Shown here: positions 46,107 to 57,868 of the stretch, piece after piece
Numbering within the stretch: the stretch's first letter is position 1
Layout of the letters: every line of letters begins with the position of its first letter
DNA from: Pleurodeles waltl
Taxonomy: Eukaryota; Chordata; Amphibia; Caudata; Salamandridae
Length of the DNA stretch: 64,000 nucleotides
Assembly: GCF_031143425.1 (NCBI RefSeq)
Contig: NC_090441.1
Span: forward strand, 222,080,928 to 222,144,927
Direction: 5' to 3'
Position numbers and translations under genes: made by a program
The notes under the pieces: model-generated
What the model saw: the letters and a program-made list of their open reading frames with translations, nothing else
Told to the model about the DNA's origin: nothing
Databases searched by the model: none

Positions 46107-49100
46107 ATGGCTCGTACAAATGGGGAAAGGGCCCCTGCCTTCACATCGGAGGAGTTGGAGAAACTCGTGGATGGGGTCCTCCCCGAGTACACGCTACTCT
46201 ACGGTCCTCCAGACAAACAGGTAAGTACACAGGGAGCATGTTGTATGGGCTATGCATGTGTGGAGAGGGCTGGATGTAAGAAGGAAGGGGGCAGAGTGCT
46301 GCGTGCATGAAAGACGGTGAATGCATGTGCCACATGGCAAGGGTAGGGATGGGGGCCAGTCACTTTGACGGTGCAGTTGGTAATGACTTCTCTTCTTCTC
46401 CTGTAGATTTCATGTAGGTCAGCGCCCACCAGAAGAATGATATATGGCGTGCCATTGCCAAGGACGTCCGGACCCTGAGGGTCTACCACAGATGAAGCAC
46501 CCACTGCCGGAAAAGAGGGGAGGACATTCGCCGCTGCAGCAAGAAGACGGCGGAGGCTCAGCTGGGGATGGCCTCCCAACGTGGGAGGGGTGCACGTCGC
46601 ACCATGACCCCCCTGATGTTCAGGATCCTGCCGGTGGCCTACCCGGAGTTGAATGGGCGCTTGAGGGCATCACAGCAGACACAAGGGGGTGAGTACACTC
46701 TCATTCTGCTGACTTTGCGCGCAGTGGAGGTGTCTGGTTGGGGGAGGAGCGATGTGGATTTCCCTAGGCCAGGGCGAGTTCCGTAGGCAAGGCCCCTCTG
46801 CAAAGGCAGGCCATGTGGCACCCCAGCCCACCTCTGTAGACTGCCAAGTACAGCTATTCATGCCCCTGTGTCATCTATGTGTGCAGATGTCATCCATAGG
46901 ATTGTAGGCCAGTTCCCAGTAAAGGAACAGTGGAGCCCAAGAGCGCGGCGTAGTGCAGGGGGCTTCTGTGTCTGTCTTGTTCGCCAACAGTAGCGGTAAT
47001 CCATACACTCAACATGTCTTTCTTCTGTCGTCCCCCCCTTTTTGTGTTCTCCCTGTTCTTGTGTGCATTAGCATCATCAAGCGGAGGAGCAGTGGCACCG
47101 GAGCACAAGGGAGCTGCATCCCACATGGTCATGGAGGGAGAGACTACAGACTCGGAATTCACCAGTGGGACGGAGGGCGAGGGGAGCTTCACAGCGGGGA
47201 CAGGAGCTGACACCAGCGACACGGACACGTCCTCTGTGCCCCCTGCATCTACAGATACAGCCGCCACCCCCCCTACTAGCACCGCCCTCCCAGCAGCCCC
47301 TCTGCCTTCGCTCCGTGCCTGCTCACCAAGGAGGGTGGGCATCACCTTCGCCCGAGGCACCTCAGCCCCTGCCCCAGTCACCCCTGCTGCCCTCAGTGAG
47401 GAGGCCATTGACCTCCTCAGGTCCCTCACTGTTGGGCAGTCTACCATTTTGAATGCCATCCAGGGTGTAGAAAGGCAGTTGCAACAAACTAATGCATTCC
47501 TGGAGGGCATTCATTCTGGTCAGGCGGCCCTTCACCAAGCTTTTCAAACTCTGGCCTCAGCACTGATGGCAGCCATTGTCCCCGTCTCTAGCCTCCCCCC
47601 TCCAACTTCCTCCACCCAGACCCAATCCCCTGTACCTCTGCCTATCCCAAGCACACCATCAGACCAGCTTGCACACACCTCACCACACAAGGGAAGCTCA
47701 GGCAAACATAAGCACCACACATCCCACAGGCACTCACGCAAGCAACACACACATGCAGACACACCAACATCCACTGCCTCCACTGTGTCCCCCTCCTCGT
47801 CGTCTCCCTCCTCCCTCCCAGTCTCGTCTACACTCACACCTGCATGCACTACGTCTACAGCCACTACGTCCCTCACCAGCACACCCAACAGCACACCCCG
47901 CTCACGTGCAATCACCACCCCCACTACCATTCACACGTCCCCTGTGTCCTCTCCCAGTGTGTCTGTGACGCCCCCTCCCATGGTACACAAACGCAGCCAC
48001 ACACCTACCCAAAATCCATCCACCTCACGGCAGCCTCCAGCGCATGCACCTGCACCCAAAGTCACCGAACTTACACCTCCTACTACCACCACCTCTTCCT
48101 CCACTCCCAAACCCCCTCCAGCTACCCGTCCCAGTGTGACCAAGAAACTTTTCCTGTCCACCCTTGACCTCTTTCCCACACCTCCCCCACCCCGTCCATC
48201 TCATAGGTCCCGAAGTAGCACCTCAGCCACAACATCTCCGGGACCAGTGGTGCCTGTAGTCACCGGTATGTGGAGTACACTGGCCACCAGGACAGCCAGT
48301 GTGGCACGGAGCCACAGCACAGCCAGTCCCCCACCTGTGAAGCATCAGAAGTTGGCCAGTGCCCGGCGGGAGAGGGGGAAGACTCCAGCCACCAAAACCG
48401 CTCCCAGGGGTCCCGGTGGGAATGTGGAGTCAGCTGTGACTCCTCCCAAGGTGGGGAAGGGCCACAAGAAACTTGGCAAGTCTGGGAAGAGCTGCACGGC
48501 GGAGAAGACCGCCATCATCCCCGCTGTCCAGGAGGCCACCGCCAGCCCCAGCCCAGCTGCCCAGGAGGCCACTGCCAGCCCAGCTGCCCAGGAGGGCACC
48601 GCCAGCCCCAGCCGAGCTGCCCAGCAGGCCACTGCCAGCCCAGCTGCCCAGGAGACCACTGCCAGCCCCAGGCCAGCTGCCCAGGAGGCCACTGCCAGCC
48701 CCAGCCCAGCCCGTCTGATCCGTGAAGGACCGGCAGCACAAGCACCGCTGAACAGCGCACCACCTGCACAAGCACCGCTGAGCCATGAAGGACCGGCAGC
48801 ACGAGCACCGCTGAACAGGGCACCGTCAGAACATGCACCGCTGGGCCATGAAAGACCGCCAGCACAAGCGCTGCTGAACAGGGCACCGCCAGCACAAGCA
48901 CCGCTGGGCCATGAAGGACCGCCAGCACAAGCACAGCTGAACAGCGCACCACCAGCACAAGCAACGCTGGGCCATGAAGGACCGGCAGCACAAGCACCGC
49001 TGAACAGGGCACCGCCAGCACATGCACCGCTGGGACATGAAGGACCGCCAGCACAAGCACTGCTGAACAGGGCACCGCCAGCACATGCACCGCTGGGCCA

Positions 49101-49404
49101 TGAAGGACCACCAGCACAAGCACCGCTGAACAGGGCACCGCCAGCACATGCACCGCTGGGCCATGAAGGACCGGTAGCACAAGCACCGCTGAACAGGGCA
49201 CTGCCAGCACATGCACCGTTGGGCCATGAAGGACCGCCAGCACAAGCACCGCTGTACAGGGCACCGCCAGCACATGCACCGCTGGGCCATGAAGGACCGC
49301 CAGCACAAGTACCACTGAACAGGGCACCGCCAGCACAAGACCCGCTGGGCCATGAAGGACCACCAACTCAAGCACCGCTAGCCAATGAGCGGCAGGGGCA
49401 CTGA
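46107..49404 (+). pseudogene. SANT/Myb-like protein gene B with long Pro-rich repeat tail
   Basis: Exon 1 (46107-46220) begins MARTNGERAPAFTSEELEKL and ends at a perfect donor (CAG|GTAAGT). Exon 2 (46418-46688, after acceptor catgtag) carries the rest of a SANT-like domain (NDIWRAIAKDVRTL..HCRKRGEDIRR) but has a TGA at 46493. The donor gtgagt is at 46689. Exon 3 (47072-49404, acceptor gcattag) joins in phase. Exon 3 has a coiled coil (LLRSLTVGQSTILNAIQGVE..), then ~300 residues of Pro/Ser/Thr, then Ala/Pro-rich tandem repeats. It is paralogous in layout to gene A. Its role is probably DNA binding for the transposon; the repeat tail is of unknown use. Confidence 0.8.
48527..49383 (+). repeat. 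Coding minisatellites in gene B exon 3
   Basis: From 48727 to 49383 a 63-bp unit (21 codons, GHEGPPAQAPLNRAPPAHAPL-like) repeats about 10 times in frame. Upstream, 48527-48718 repeats a shorter AAQEATASPSP-like unit. Units differ by a few substitutions, none of which shift the frame. Confidence 0.88.
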
Positions 49405-49429
49405 CGCAACTGGGTCCGTCACGGGGTGA

Positions 49430-49620
49430 GTGATGCACTCTGGGCACCAGTCCCCTCCAGAACCAGTGGAGAGATCCATCCACTACCTCTGTCCTTCACA
49501 GGATGAAGCACTCTGGGCACCAGTCCCCCTCCAGAACCAGTGGAGCGATCCATCCACTACCTCTGTCCTTCACAGGATGAAGCACTCTGGGCACCAGTCC
49601 CCCTCCAGAACCAGTGGAGA
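49430..49620. repeat. About 72-75-bp tandem repeat after gene B
   Basis: Nearly three copies of a unit starting gatgaagcactctgggcacc and ending ctgtccttcacag. Non-coding; it lies in the 3' region of the Harbinger. Confidence 0.85.
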
Positions 49621-49629
49621 CTGTTATAC

Positions 49630-50060
49630 ACTTGAGAGACTGTGGCTTTGCACACCCAGGATTGAACAGTGGGCAACCCACCCACTGTAGAGACTTGAGA
49701 GACTGTGCCTTTGCACTCCCCAGGATTGAACAGTGGGCAAACCACCCACTGTAGAGACGTGAGAGACTGTGGCTTTACACTCCCCAGTATTGAACAGTGG
49801 GCAAACCACCCACTGTAGAGACTTGAGAGACTGTGGCTTTGCACTCCCCAGGATTAAACAGTGGGCAACCCACCCACTTGGGAGACTTGAGAGACTCTGG
49901 CTTTGCACTACCCAGGATTGAACAGTGGGGAAACCACCCACTGTAGAGACTTGGAGACTGTGCCTTTGCACTCCCCAGGATTGAACAGTGGGCCAACCCT
50001 CCACTTGGGAGACTTGAGAGACTGTGGCGTTGCACTCCCCAGGATTGAACAGTGGGCATT
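49630..50060. repeat. About 62-65-bp tandem repeat (seven copies)
   Basis: Units such as gagactgtggctttgcactcc...ggattgaacagtgggcaaacc...cccactgtagagacttga, with variants. It follows the previous array. Open frames across it are repeat artefacts. Confidence 0.85.
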
Positions 50061-50889
50061 GAGCCCCCTCGTGGATCTGCCGTCGTACACTCATCTGGCT
50101 GAGGTGCCCCCCCTTCCCTTCCCCCTGAGGTGCCTGTTGTATTTCAATCTGATGCCCCTGCAGTGTTCTCTTTGTTTTGATCGGGTATCGAGTGTGGGCC
50201 TCGCCCCTGCATTTTGGGCCCAGTGGTCCACGGACTATAAATGGTGCAATACCTGGACTTGTATTATTGGTGTATATATATTTTGGAGTACTGGATTTTA
50301 ATAGATTACAATCCTTACAATCATTTCCTTTTGTCTTTGCATTCTTCCGGGGGGTTTGGGGGTGTAACTGTGATGTATTGATATGCATTTGTGTGTGTTG
50401 TAGTGGGTGAGGGTGGGGGTGTTGCGTGTGTGTGTTCCTGTTTTTTCCCTCCCCCCTCCCCTGTGTCGTAGGTGCAGTACTCACCGTGGTCTTCGCCGCC
50501 GGTGTTCGTGCTCCTGGTAGAGGAGCAGGAAGACTATCGCAGGTAGAATTTGGAGTTCCGGTTCCATGGTGTCCTCGTGGGGTATGTGGAGGTGAGCTTT
50601 TTTCCTTTGGGATTCCTGTTTCCGTCGTGTTTTTATCCACGATGAATCTGCCCCGGAAAAGGTGGCAGATTGGCTTGTCATAATAGTGTGGACGATACAT
50701 TGTCTCCCGCCTGTCTGTTGGCGGTGACCGCTGCTCTGTTTGTTTGTACCGCCGTGGCGGTCTGAGTGTGAAAGTGGCTGTCTTTGTTGGCGGTTTCCGC
50801 CACGGTCGTAATAGCAATTTATTTACCGCCGGCCTGTTGGCGGTCTTACCGCCACTTTAACACTGTCCGGCAGGGTTGTAATGAGGGCC
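50061..50889. promoter_or_regulatory. Right terminal region of the Harbinger
   Basis: No gene seen. The last ~180 bases hold many ggcggt/accgcc words (50718-50856) and end with the terminal inverted repeat (50867-50889, complement GGCCCTCATTACAAC..). This mirrors the left end. Confidence 0.7.
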
Positions 50890-53815
50890 TATGTGTCATT
50901 GGGACAATGCCAGGCATGGCCTCAGTGCTCATAAGTATGTGCCCTGTATGTGCTCCCTGTGTGATGCCTAACTGTCTCACTGAGGCTCTGCTAAACAGAA
51001 CCTCAGTGGTTATGCTCTCTCTGCTTTCCAAATTTGTCACTAACAGGCTAGTGACTAAATTTACAAATTCACATTGGCATACTGGTACACCCATATCATT
51101 CCCTAGTATATGGTACTGAGGTACCCTGGGTATTGGGGTTCCAGGAGATCCCAATGAGCTGCAGCATTTATTTTGCCACCCATAGGGAGCTCTGACAATT
51201 CTTACACAGGCCTGCCACTGCAGCCTGCGTGAAATAACGTCCACGTTATTACACAGCCATTTACCATTGCACGTAAGCAACTTATAAGTCACCTATATGT
51301 CAAATCTTCACCTGGTGAAGGTTGGGTGCAAAGTTACTTAGTGTGTGGGCACCCTGGCACTAGCCAAGGTGCCCCCACATCGTTCAGGGCAAATTCCCCA
51401 GACTTTGTGAGTGCGGGGACACCATTACACGCGTGCACTGTACATAGGTCACTACCTATGTACAGCGTCACAATGGTAACTCCGAACATGGCCATGTAAC
51501 ATGTCTAAGATCATGGAATTGTCACCCCAATGCCATTCTGGCATTGGGGTGACAATACCATGATCCCCCGGGTCTCTAGCATAGTACCCGGGTACTGCCA
51601 AACTGCCTTTCGGGGGTCTCCACTGCAGCTGCTGCCAACCCCTCAGACAGGTTTCTGCCCTCCTGGGGTCCAGGCAGCCCTGGCCCAGGAAGGCAGAACA
51701 AAGGATTTCCTCTGAGAGAGGGTGTCACACCCTTTCCCTTTAGAAATAGGTGTGAAGGCTGGGGAGGAGTAGCCTCCCCTAGCCTCTGGAAATGCTTTGA
51801 TGGGCACAGATGGTGCCCATCTCTGCATAAGCCAGTCTACACCGGTTTAGGGATCCCCCAGCCCTGCTCTGGCGCGAAACTGGACAAAGGAAAGGGGAGT
51901 GACCACTCCCCTGACCTGCACCTCCCAGGGGAGGTGCCAGAGATCCTCCAGTTTGTACCAGACCTCTGCCATCTTGGAAACAAAGGTGTTTGTGACACAC
52001 TGGACTGCTCTGAGTGGCCAGTGCCAGCAGGTGACGTCAGATGTTCCTTCTGATAGGCTCTTACCTCTCTTGGTAGCTAATCCTCCTTCCTTGGTAGCCA
52101 AACCTCATTTTCTGGCTATTTAGGGTCTCTGCTTTGGGGAATTCTTCAGATAACGAATGCAAGAGCTCATCAGAGCTCCTCTGCATCTCCCTCTTCACCT
52201 TCTACCAAAGGATCGACCGCTGTCTGCTCAGGACGCTTGCAAAACCGCAAACAAAGTAGCAAGATGACTACTAGCAACCTTGTATCGCTTCATCCTGCCA
52301 GCTTTCTTGACTGTTTCCAGGTGGCACATGCTCTGGCGGTAGCCTGCCTCCTCTCTGCACCAGGAGCTCTGAACAAATCTCCCGTGGGTCGATGGAATCT
52401 TCCCCCTGCAACCGCAGGCACCAAAAGACTGCATCACTGGTCCTCTGGGTCCCCTCTCAGCACGACGAGCGTGGTCCCTGGAACTCAACAACTCTGTCCA
52501 AGTGACTCCCACAGTCCAGTGACTCTTCAGTCCAGGTTTGGTGGAGGTTAGTCCTTGCCTCCCCACGCTAGACTGCATTGCTGGGTACCGCGTGATTTGC
52601 AGCTGCTCCGGCTCCTGTGCACTCTTCCAGGATTTCCTTTGTGCACAGCCAAGCCTGGGTCCCCTACACTCTAACCTGCAGCACACAACCTTCTGAGTTG
52701 TCCTCTGGCGTCGGTGGACTTACTTTTTTGAATTCACGTGGACTCCAGTTCACTCTTCTTCCAAGTGCCTCTTCAGGCACTTCTGCCCGTGCTGCCTGCT
52801 TCTGTGAGGGCTCCCTCACCTGCTGGATGCCCCCTCTGTCCCACCCTCCAAATGGTGACATCCTGGTCCCTCCTGGGCCACAGCAGCACCCAAAAAGCTC
52901 TACCGCAACCCTTGCAGCTAGCAAGGCTTGTTTGCAGTCTTTCTCCATGCGAGCACATTTGCAAGCTTCATCGCGACGTGGGACATCCATCCTCCAAAGG
53001 AGAAGTTCCTAGTCCTTGTCTTTCTTGCAGAACTCCAAGGTTCTTACATCTGGTGGCAGCTTCCTTGCACCCTCAGCCGGCATTTCCTGGGCTCCTGCCC
53101 ACTCTCAACACTGTCACGACTATTGGACTTGGTCCCCTTGTCTTACAGGTACTCAGGTCCGCAAATCCACTGTTGTTGCATTGCTGGTGTTTGTTCTTCC
53201 TGCAGAATCCCCCTATCACGACTTCTGTGCTCTCTGGGGGTAGTAGGTGCACTTTACACCTACCTTTCAGGGATTTGGGGTGGGCTATTTTTCTAACCCT
53301 CACTGTTTTCTTACAGTCCCAGCGACCCTCTACAAGCTCACATAGGTTTGGGGTCCATTCGTGGTTCGCATTCCACTTTTGGAGTATATGGTTTGTGTTG
53401 CCCCTATACCTATTTGCTCCTATTGCAATCTACTGAAATTCTACACTGTTTGCATTACTTTTCTTGCTATTACTTACCTAATTTTGGTTTGTGTACATAT
53501 ATCTTGTGTATATAACTTATCCTCATACTGAGGGTACTCACCGAGATACTTTTGGCATATTGTCATAAAAATAAACTACCTTTATATTTAGTACTTCTGT
53601 GTATTGTGTTTTCTTATGATATTGTGCATAGGACACCAGTGGTATAGTAGGAGCTTTACATGTCTCCTAGTTCAGCCTAAGCTACTTTGCCATAGCTACC
53701 TTCTATCTGCCTAAGCAGCTAGAAACACCTCTTCTACACCAATAAGGGATAACTGGACCTGGCACAAGGTGTAAGTACCTCTGGTACCCACTACAAGCCA
53801 AGCCAGCCTCCCACA

Positions 53816-53820
53816 CAGAC
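53816..53820. repeat. Target-site duplication cagac of the solo LTR (right)
   Basis: Identical to 41881-41885. The RNase H reading of copy 4 resumes here. Confidence 0.93.
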
Positions 53821-54840
53821 CAATGCTTTTCTCTAGAGGACAAATTTCTGCTGATAAAAGCAATAGGTTTATCCTGACCCTCAGTATTCAACTGTGATAG
53901 CACTGCCCCAACCCCTCATTCAGAAGCATCAGTTTGAACAATTAATTTCTTGGAGTAACAAGGGCTTTTAGGACAGGTGCAGAGCAGATGGCATGTTTGA
54001 GCTCCTCAAAAAGCTTTTTGACAGCTAGCTGCCCACAATACTTTCTTAGGCACCTTTTTGCTAGTGAGATCATTAAGAGGGGCTGCAATGGAGCCATAAT
54101 TCCCTAAAAAGGCTCTCACCTGGGTTTGAGTTGTAGGGGGAGCCCAATCCATAATAGTCTGGATCTTCCCCTGTAGTGGTGTTATCTGTTCTCCACCTAC
54201 CAAGTGGCCCAGATAAACCACTTTCCCCTGCCCTATCTGGCATTTTGAGGCCTTGATAGTGAGGCCTGCCTTTTGCAGGGCCTCCAAAACTTTCCATAGG
54301 TGGACCAGGTGATCATGATAGGTTGAGCTAAAGACAGCTTCATCTAGATATGCTGCACTAACAGCTTCCAACCCTTGCAGGACTGTGTTCACCAACCTTT
54401 GAAAAGTGGCAGGTGCATTTTTCAGACCAAAGGGAATTACTGTGAATTGATAGTGCCCTCCAATGGTGGAAAATGTAGTCTTGGGTTTAGCATCTTCTGA
54501 TTACCTAATCTGCCAATAACCTGCAGATAGATCAAAAGTGCTTAGATATTTGGCAGAAGCCAGTGTATTTATGAGCTCATCTGCCCTGGGTATAGGGTGA
54601 ACTACTGTCTTGGTTACTTGGTTGAGCCCTCTATAGTCAACAAAAAACCTCACCTCTCTCTTTCCATCTTTAGTGTGAGGTTTTGGTACAAGCACAACTG
54701 GGCTACCCCAGGGGCTTTCTGAAGGCTCAATCACCCCTAAGTCCAACATTTTCTGCACCTCTTGTTTAATGCAGTCCCTGATATGGTCAGGCTGCCTATA
54801 AATTTTACTTTTAACAGATAAACTGTCTCCATTATCAATT
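53821..54840 (-). pseudogene. RT and RNase H N-terminus of copy 4
   Basis: Contains LSTFDLSAGYWQI, then a stop near 54502. The catalytic box reads AYLDEAVF instead of YLDDIAVF because codons are lost. Next comes GHLVGGEQITPLQGK and an RNase H start (VLSQLNTEGQDKPIAFISRNL). Several further frame breaks, for example near 53960-54010. Inactive. Confidence 0.88.
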
Positions 54841-56363
54841 ATATGTTCACACCAAGTAGTAGTACCTGATATAAGTGAAAAGAGTTCAGAAAACTGACTT
54901 AAGAGATTAACACAGTTGTCTTTCTGTTCAGTAGTAAGACAAACTGCTAAGACCACTCCCTCCACTAAGCCATCAGCTTCAGTGGTGGAGAAAAGATCAG
55001 GGAGAGGGTCACTCTGTTTTTTCTGTCCCTCATCAGTTGAAAAGAGTAGGGTAAGATTAGCCCTGTCATAGTAGGGTTTCAGGCGGTTGACATGGATCAC
55101 CCTAAGGGGACTCCTAGCAGTGCCAAGGTCTACCAAATAGGTAACCTCACCCTTTCTTTCAACAATTAGATGGGGTCTACTCCATTTGTCTTGGAGTGCT
55201 CTTGGGGCCACAGGCTCCAATACCCACACCTTCTGTCCTGGGTGGTACTGAGTCAGGACAGCCTTCTGGTCATGCCATTGCTTTTGCAGCTCCTGGCTGG
55301 CCTGAAGGTTTTTACGGGCATTTTTCATATACTCAGCCATTCTTGATCTTAGGCCAAGTGCATAGTACACTATGGGGGTTATTCCAACTTTGGAGGAAGT
55401 GTTAATCCGTCCTAAAAGTGACGGTAAAGTGACGGATATACCACCAGCCGTATTACGAGTCCATTATATCCTATGGAACTCGTAATACGGCTGGTGGTAT
55501 ATCCGTCACTTTTAGGCCGGATTAACACCTCCTCCAAAGTTGGAATAACCCCCTATGTCCTGTTTAGGAGCTTTTAAAGGTTGTTCCCAACCCTCCTTCA
55601 CAAGTGCAAGGGGAACTCTAACAGGGTGCCCAAAGAGTAGTTCAAAGGGGCTGAAGCCCACTCCTTTTTGGGGTACCTCCCTGTAAGCAAAAATGAGGCA
55701 AGGTAACAGGACATCCCATCTCCTCCTGAGTTTTTCAGGGAGTCCCATTATCAAACATTGGAGAGTTTTATTAAACCTCTCAACCAGACCATTTGTTTGT
55801 GGATGGTAAGGAGTTTTGAACTTGTAAGTTACACCACACTCCTTCCACATTGCTTTGAGGTATGCAGACATGAAGTTACTACCTCTGTCTGACACCACTT
55901 CCTTAGGGAAACCCACTTTGGAAAAGATTCCCAGGAGGGCTTTTGCCACTACAGGAGCTGTAGTGGTCCTAAAGGGGATGGCTTCAGGATTCCTAGTGGC
56001 ATGGTCCACTACCACAAGGATGAATCTATTGCCTGAAGCTGTTGGAGGGTCACGGGGGCCAACTATGTCAACCCCTACCCTTTCAAAGGGCACCCCAACC
56101 ACTGGAAGTAGAATTAAGGGGGCCTTTTAAATCTGGCCCAAATGCCCAGCCAAAGGAATGTCATGTGCCAAGGTAAGAAGAAACTCTCTGTACTGCAAGG
56201 GAATGACCAATCTCCTGGCGGCTCCAGGTTTAGGCTCCCTTGACTCAGTGTACAAGAGGTTATCTTCCCAGTATACCTTATGGCTTTCACTGACATCCCC
56301 ATTCTGCTGCTTGATAGCTTTCTGTCTTAAACCCTCTAGTGTGGAACAGGTTTGCTGTGCCAC
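54841..56363 (-). pseudogene. Integrase of copy 4, split by a MITE
   Basis: The zinc-domain start (LAHDIPLAGHLGQI) is at 56127-56363 and its CxxC half is deleted near 56125. The DDE core (VGVDIVGPRDP, SDRGSNF, TNGLVERFNK) lies at 56102-55554. After the MITE (55374-55553) the C-terminal domain (KVWVLEPVAPRALQDKWSRP..NRLKPYY) runs from 55370 into RT without a frameshift, showing the ancestral IN-RT ORF was continuous. Confidence 0.88.
55374..55553. mobile_element. 180-bp near-perfect hairpin MITE (TSD tat)
   Basis: Ends GGGGGTTATTCCAACTTTGGAGG in both inverted arms, flanked by tat (55371-55373, 55554-55556). The arms of ~80 bp are almost identical except for a 12-nt duplication (gtaaagtgacgg) in the left arm, and the loop is about 11 nt. 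The terminal pattern matches the MITE at 15486. Non-coding. Confidence 0.88.
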
Positions 56364-57000
56364 ACTCAGCTCTTCCCTAGCAGGCCCCCCGCACTCAAAA
56401 GCACAGCAGTGTCTGCTGCCAGCTCATCTGGTGTAGGTTCTGCACAGGGAGAGGATTCATCTTCCTCAAAAGGGAAATCTTCTGTGGAGGGAGGGATAGT
56501 GGGCAGGGATTTACCCTCTCTACCCGTAGCTTTTGGGAGCACTTGGTCCATTGTTCCAGGATCCAAGTTTCCCTGTCCTTTTTGGGCTGAGCCCTTGTCC
56601 AAGCAAAAATATGCCCAGGAATGCCCAGCAATGTTGCATGAGCCTCCAACTCCACTTCTGCCAAGCTGATGTTTCCAAATCATTGCCTGGTAAGCAATCT
56701 GCAGGTGATTCAGTGGCTACCACAACTTTCTTTGGACCAGTAACCCCCCCCCCCCCAGTTGAGATTCACAACAGCCATGGGGTGGCTAAGAGTGTTGTTA
56801 TGAGCATCATTCACTTGGTACTGCTGACCAAGTAGGTGTTGATCAGGGTGAACCAGTTTCTCTATCACCATAGTTACCCTGGCTCCTGTGTCCCTGTAGG
56901 CCTCAACCTCAACACCGTTGATTAGGGGTAGTTGCTTGTACTTACCCATATTAAGGGGTCAAGCAACCAAGTTGGCAAAGTCAATGCCACCATCAGAGAC
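56364..57000 (-). pseudogene. Protease and linker of copy 4
   Basis: MGKYKQLPLINGVEVEAYRDTGARVTMVIEKLV carries the DTGA active site (DTGAR here). The LPGNDLE box and the acidic linker (PFEEDESSPCAEPTPDELAADT) follow in other frames. A long C-run near 56745 has shifted the frame. Confidence 0.85.
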
Positions 57001-57868
57001 TAAAACAGCCTCTGTGGTCTCCCTAACAAGACCAACCCCAACTACACTGCCAATAGTGAGCCTAGCTACACCCTTGGATTGGCTATTTGTAGTAGACTTC
57101 CCACCACCACTACTATTACTAGGGGCACTAGAGGTTGCAGTTGGGGTTGTGGTGGTGGGAGGTTTGGTGTTTTACTTTGGACAAGTGGAATCACTTGCCC
57201 AATGGCCTTTTACTTTACATAAATGACACCAAGGCTTTTTTCTGATTGTTTGAAGAGGATTTGGACCCACCACCCACAGAGGATGTTTGTGGGCCTGATG
57301 AAGACTCAGAATGTTTTTTATCTTTGTCCCCACCCTTGTCAGAAGACTTACCATCCTTCTTCTTGCCATCCTTGTCACCCCCTGTATGAACTTTTCTGTT
57401 CACTCTTGTTCTGACCCATTTGTCTGCCTTCTTTCCCAATTCTTGGGGAGAGGTCAGATCTGAGTCTACCAAGTACTGGTGCAACAAATCAGACACACAA
57501 TTGTTAAGAATATTCTCTCTCAGGATCAGATTATGCAGGCTTTCATAGTCATTCACCTTACTGCCATCAAACCAGCCCTCCAAGGCCTTCACTGAACAGT
57601 CAACAAAGTCTGTCCAGTCTTGAGAGGACTCTTTTCTGGTGTCTCTAAACTTAATTCTGTATTTTTCAGTGGTTAAGCCAAATCCATCCAAGAATGCATC
57701 CTTCAAAACTTTGTATTATTGGCATCACTTTCTCTGACAGTAAGGAGCCTATCCCTACCTATTCCAGTGAAAGATAGCCACAAGATAGCAGCCCACTGCC
57801 TTTGAGGAACCAACTGTACCATACAGGCCCTCTCAAGTACAGCAAACCACTTGTTAATGTCATCCCCA
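57001..57868 (-). pseudogene. Gag fragment of copy 4
   Basis: Capsid-domain sequence (LDGFGLTTEKYRIKFRDTRKESSQDW..DKWVRTRVNRKVHTGGD) and a knuckle (WCHLCKVKGHWASDSTC) in a second frame. It begins at the NKWFA region because everything upstream is replaced by unrelated LTR sequence at 57868/57869. Confidence 0.85.

Larger units (their letters stand above)
41948..50889. mobile_element. 8.9-kb PIF/Harbinger transposon with three genes
   Basis: Terminal inverted repeats GGCCCTGATTACAAC...TGGCGG and GGCCCTCATTACAAC...TGCCGG, with GGCGGT-rich subterminal regions. It encodes a SANT/Myb-like protein (42554-44030, +), a HARBI1-type transposase (44558-45642, -) and a second SANT/Myb-like protein (46107-49404, +). 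Harbingers normally carry two genes. Each gene has lesions, so this copy is inactive. Flanking bases are ttt and tat, so no exact TSD is seen. Confidence 0.92.
41886..53815 (+). mobile_element. Solo LTR (2988 bp) split by a Harbinger transposon
   Basis: LTR pieces 41886-41947 and 50890-53815 together give a complete TGT...ACA LTR flanked by the TSD cagac. No internal region follows, so this is a product of LTR-LTR recombination. It carries the TATA-like box near 52121, a long covarying inverted repeat (51519-51556) and a decayed donor-like site near 52549. Non-coding. Confidence 0.9.
38600..57868 (-). mobile_element. Copy 4: old Gmr1-like element, 5'-truncated and interrupted
   Basis: 3' LTR (38600-41574), polypurine tract and the end of RNase H (to 41885), then a solo LTR insertion (41886-53815). 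The pol genes resume at 53821 and run back to a capsid-domain fragment ending abruptly at 57868. The gag N-terminus, primer site and 5' LTR are missing. Without the inserts the order is gag-pro-IN-RT-RH, confirming that of copy 3. A MITE sits in integrase. Confidence 0.88.

Noticed and set aside
48345..49483. Long antisense open frames opposite the gene B repeat tail (115-322 codons)
   Set aside because: They mirror the 63-bp minisatellite. The sense frame has phased introns and a coiled coil, so the antisense frames are shadows.
49624..50817. 397-codon antisense frame over the minisatellites
   Set aside because: Its middle is the ~63-bp tandem repeat and its ends lack any domain; it is a repeat artefact.
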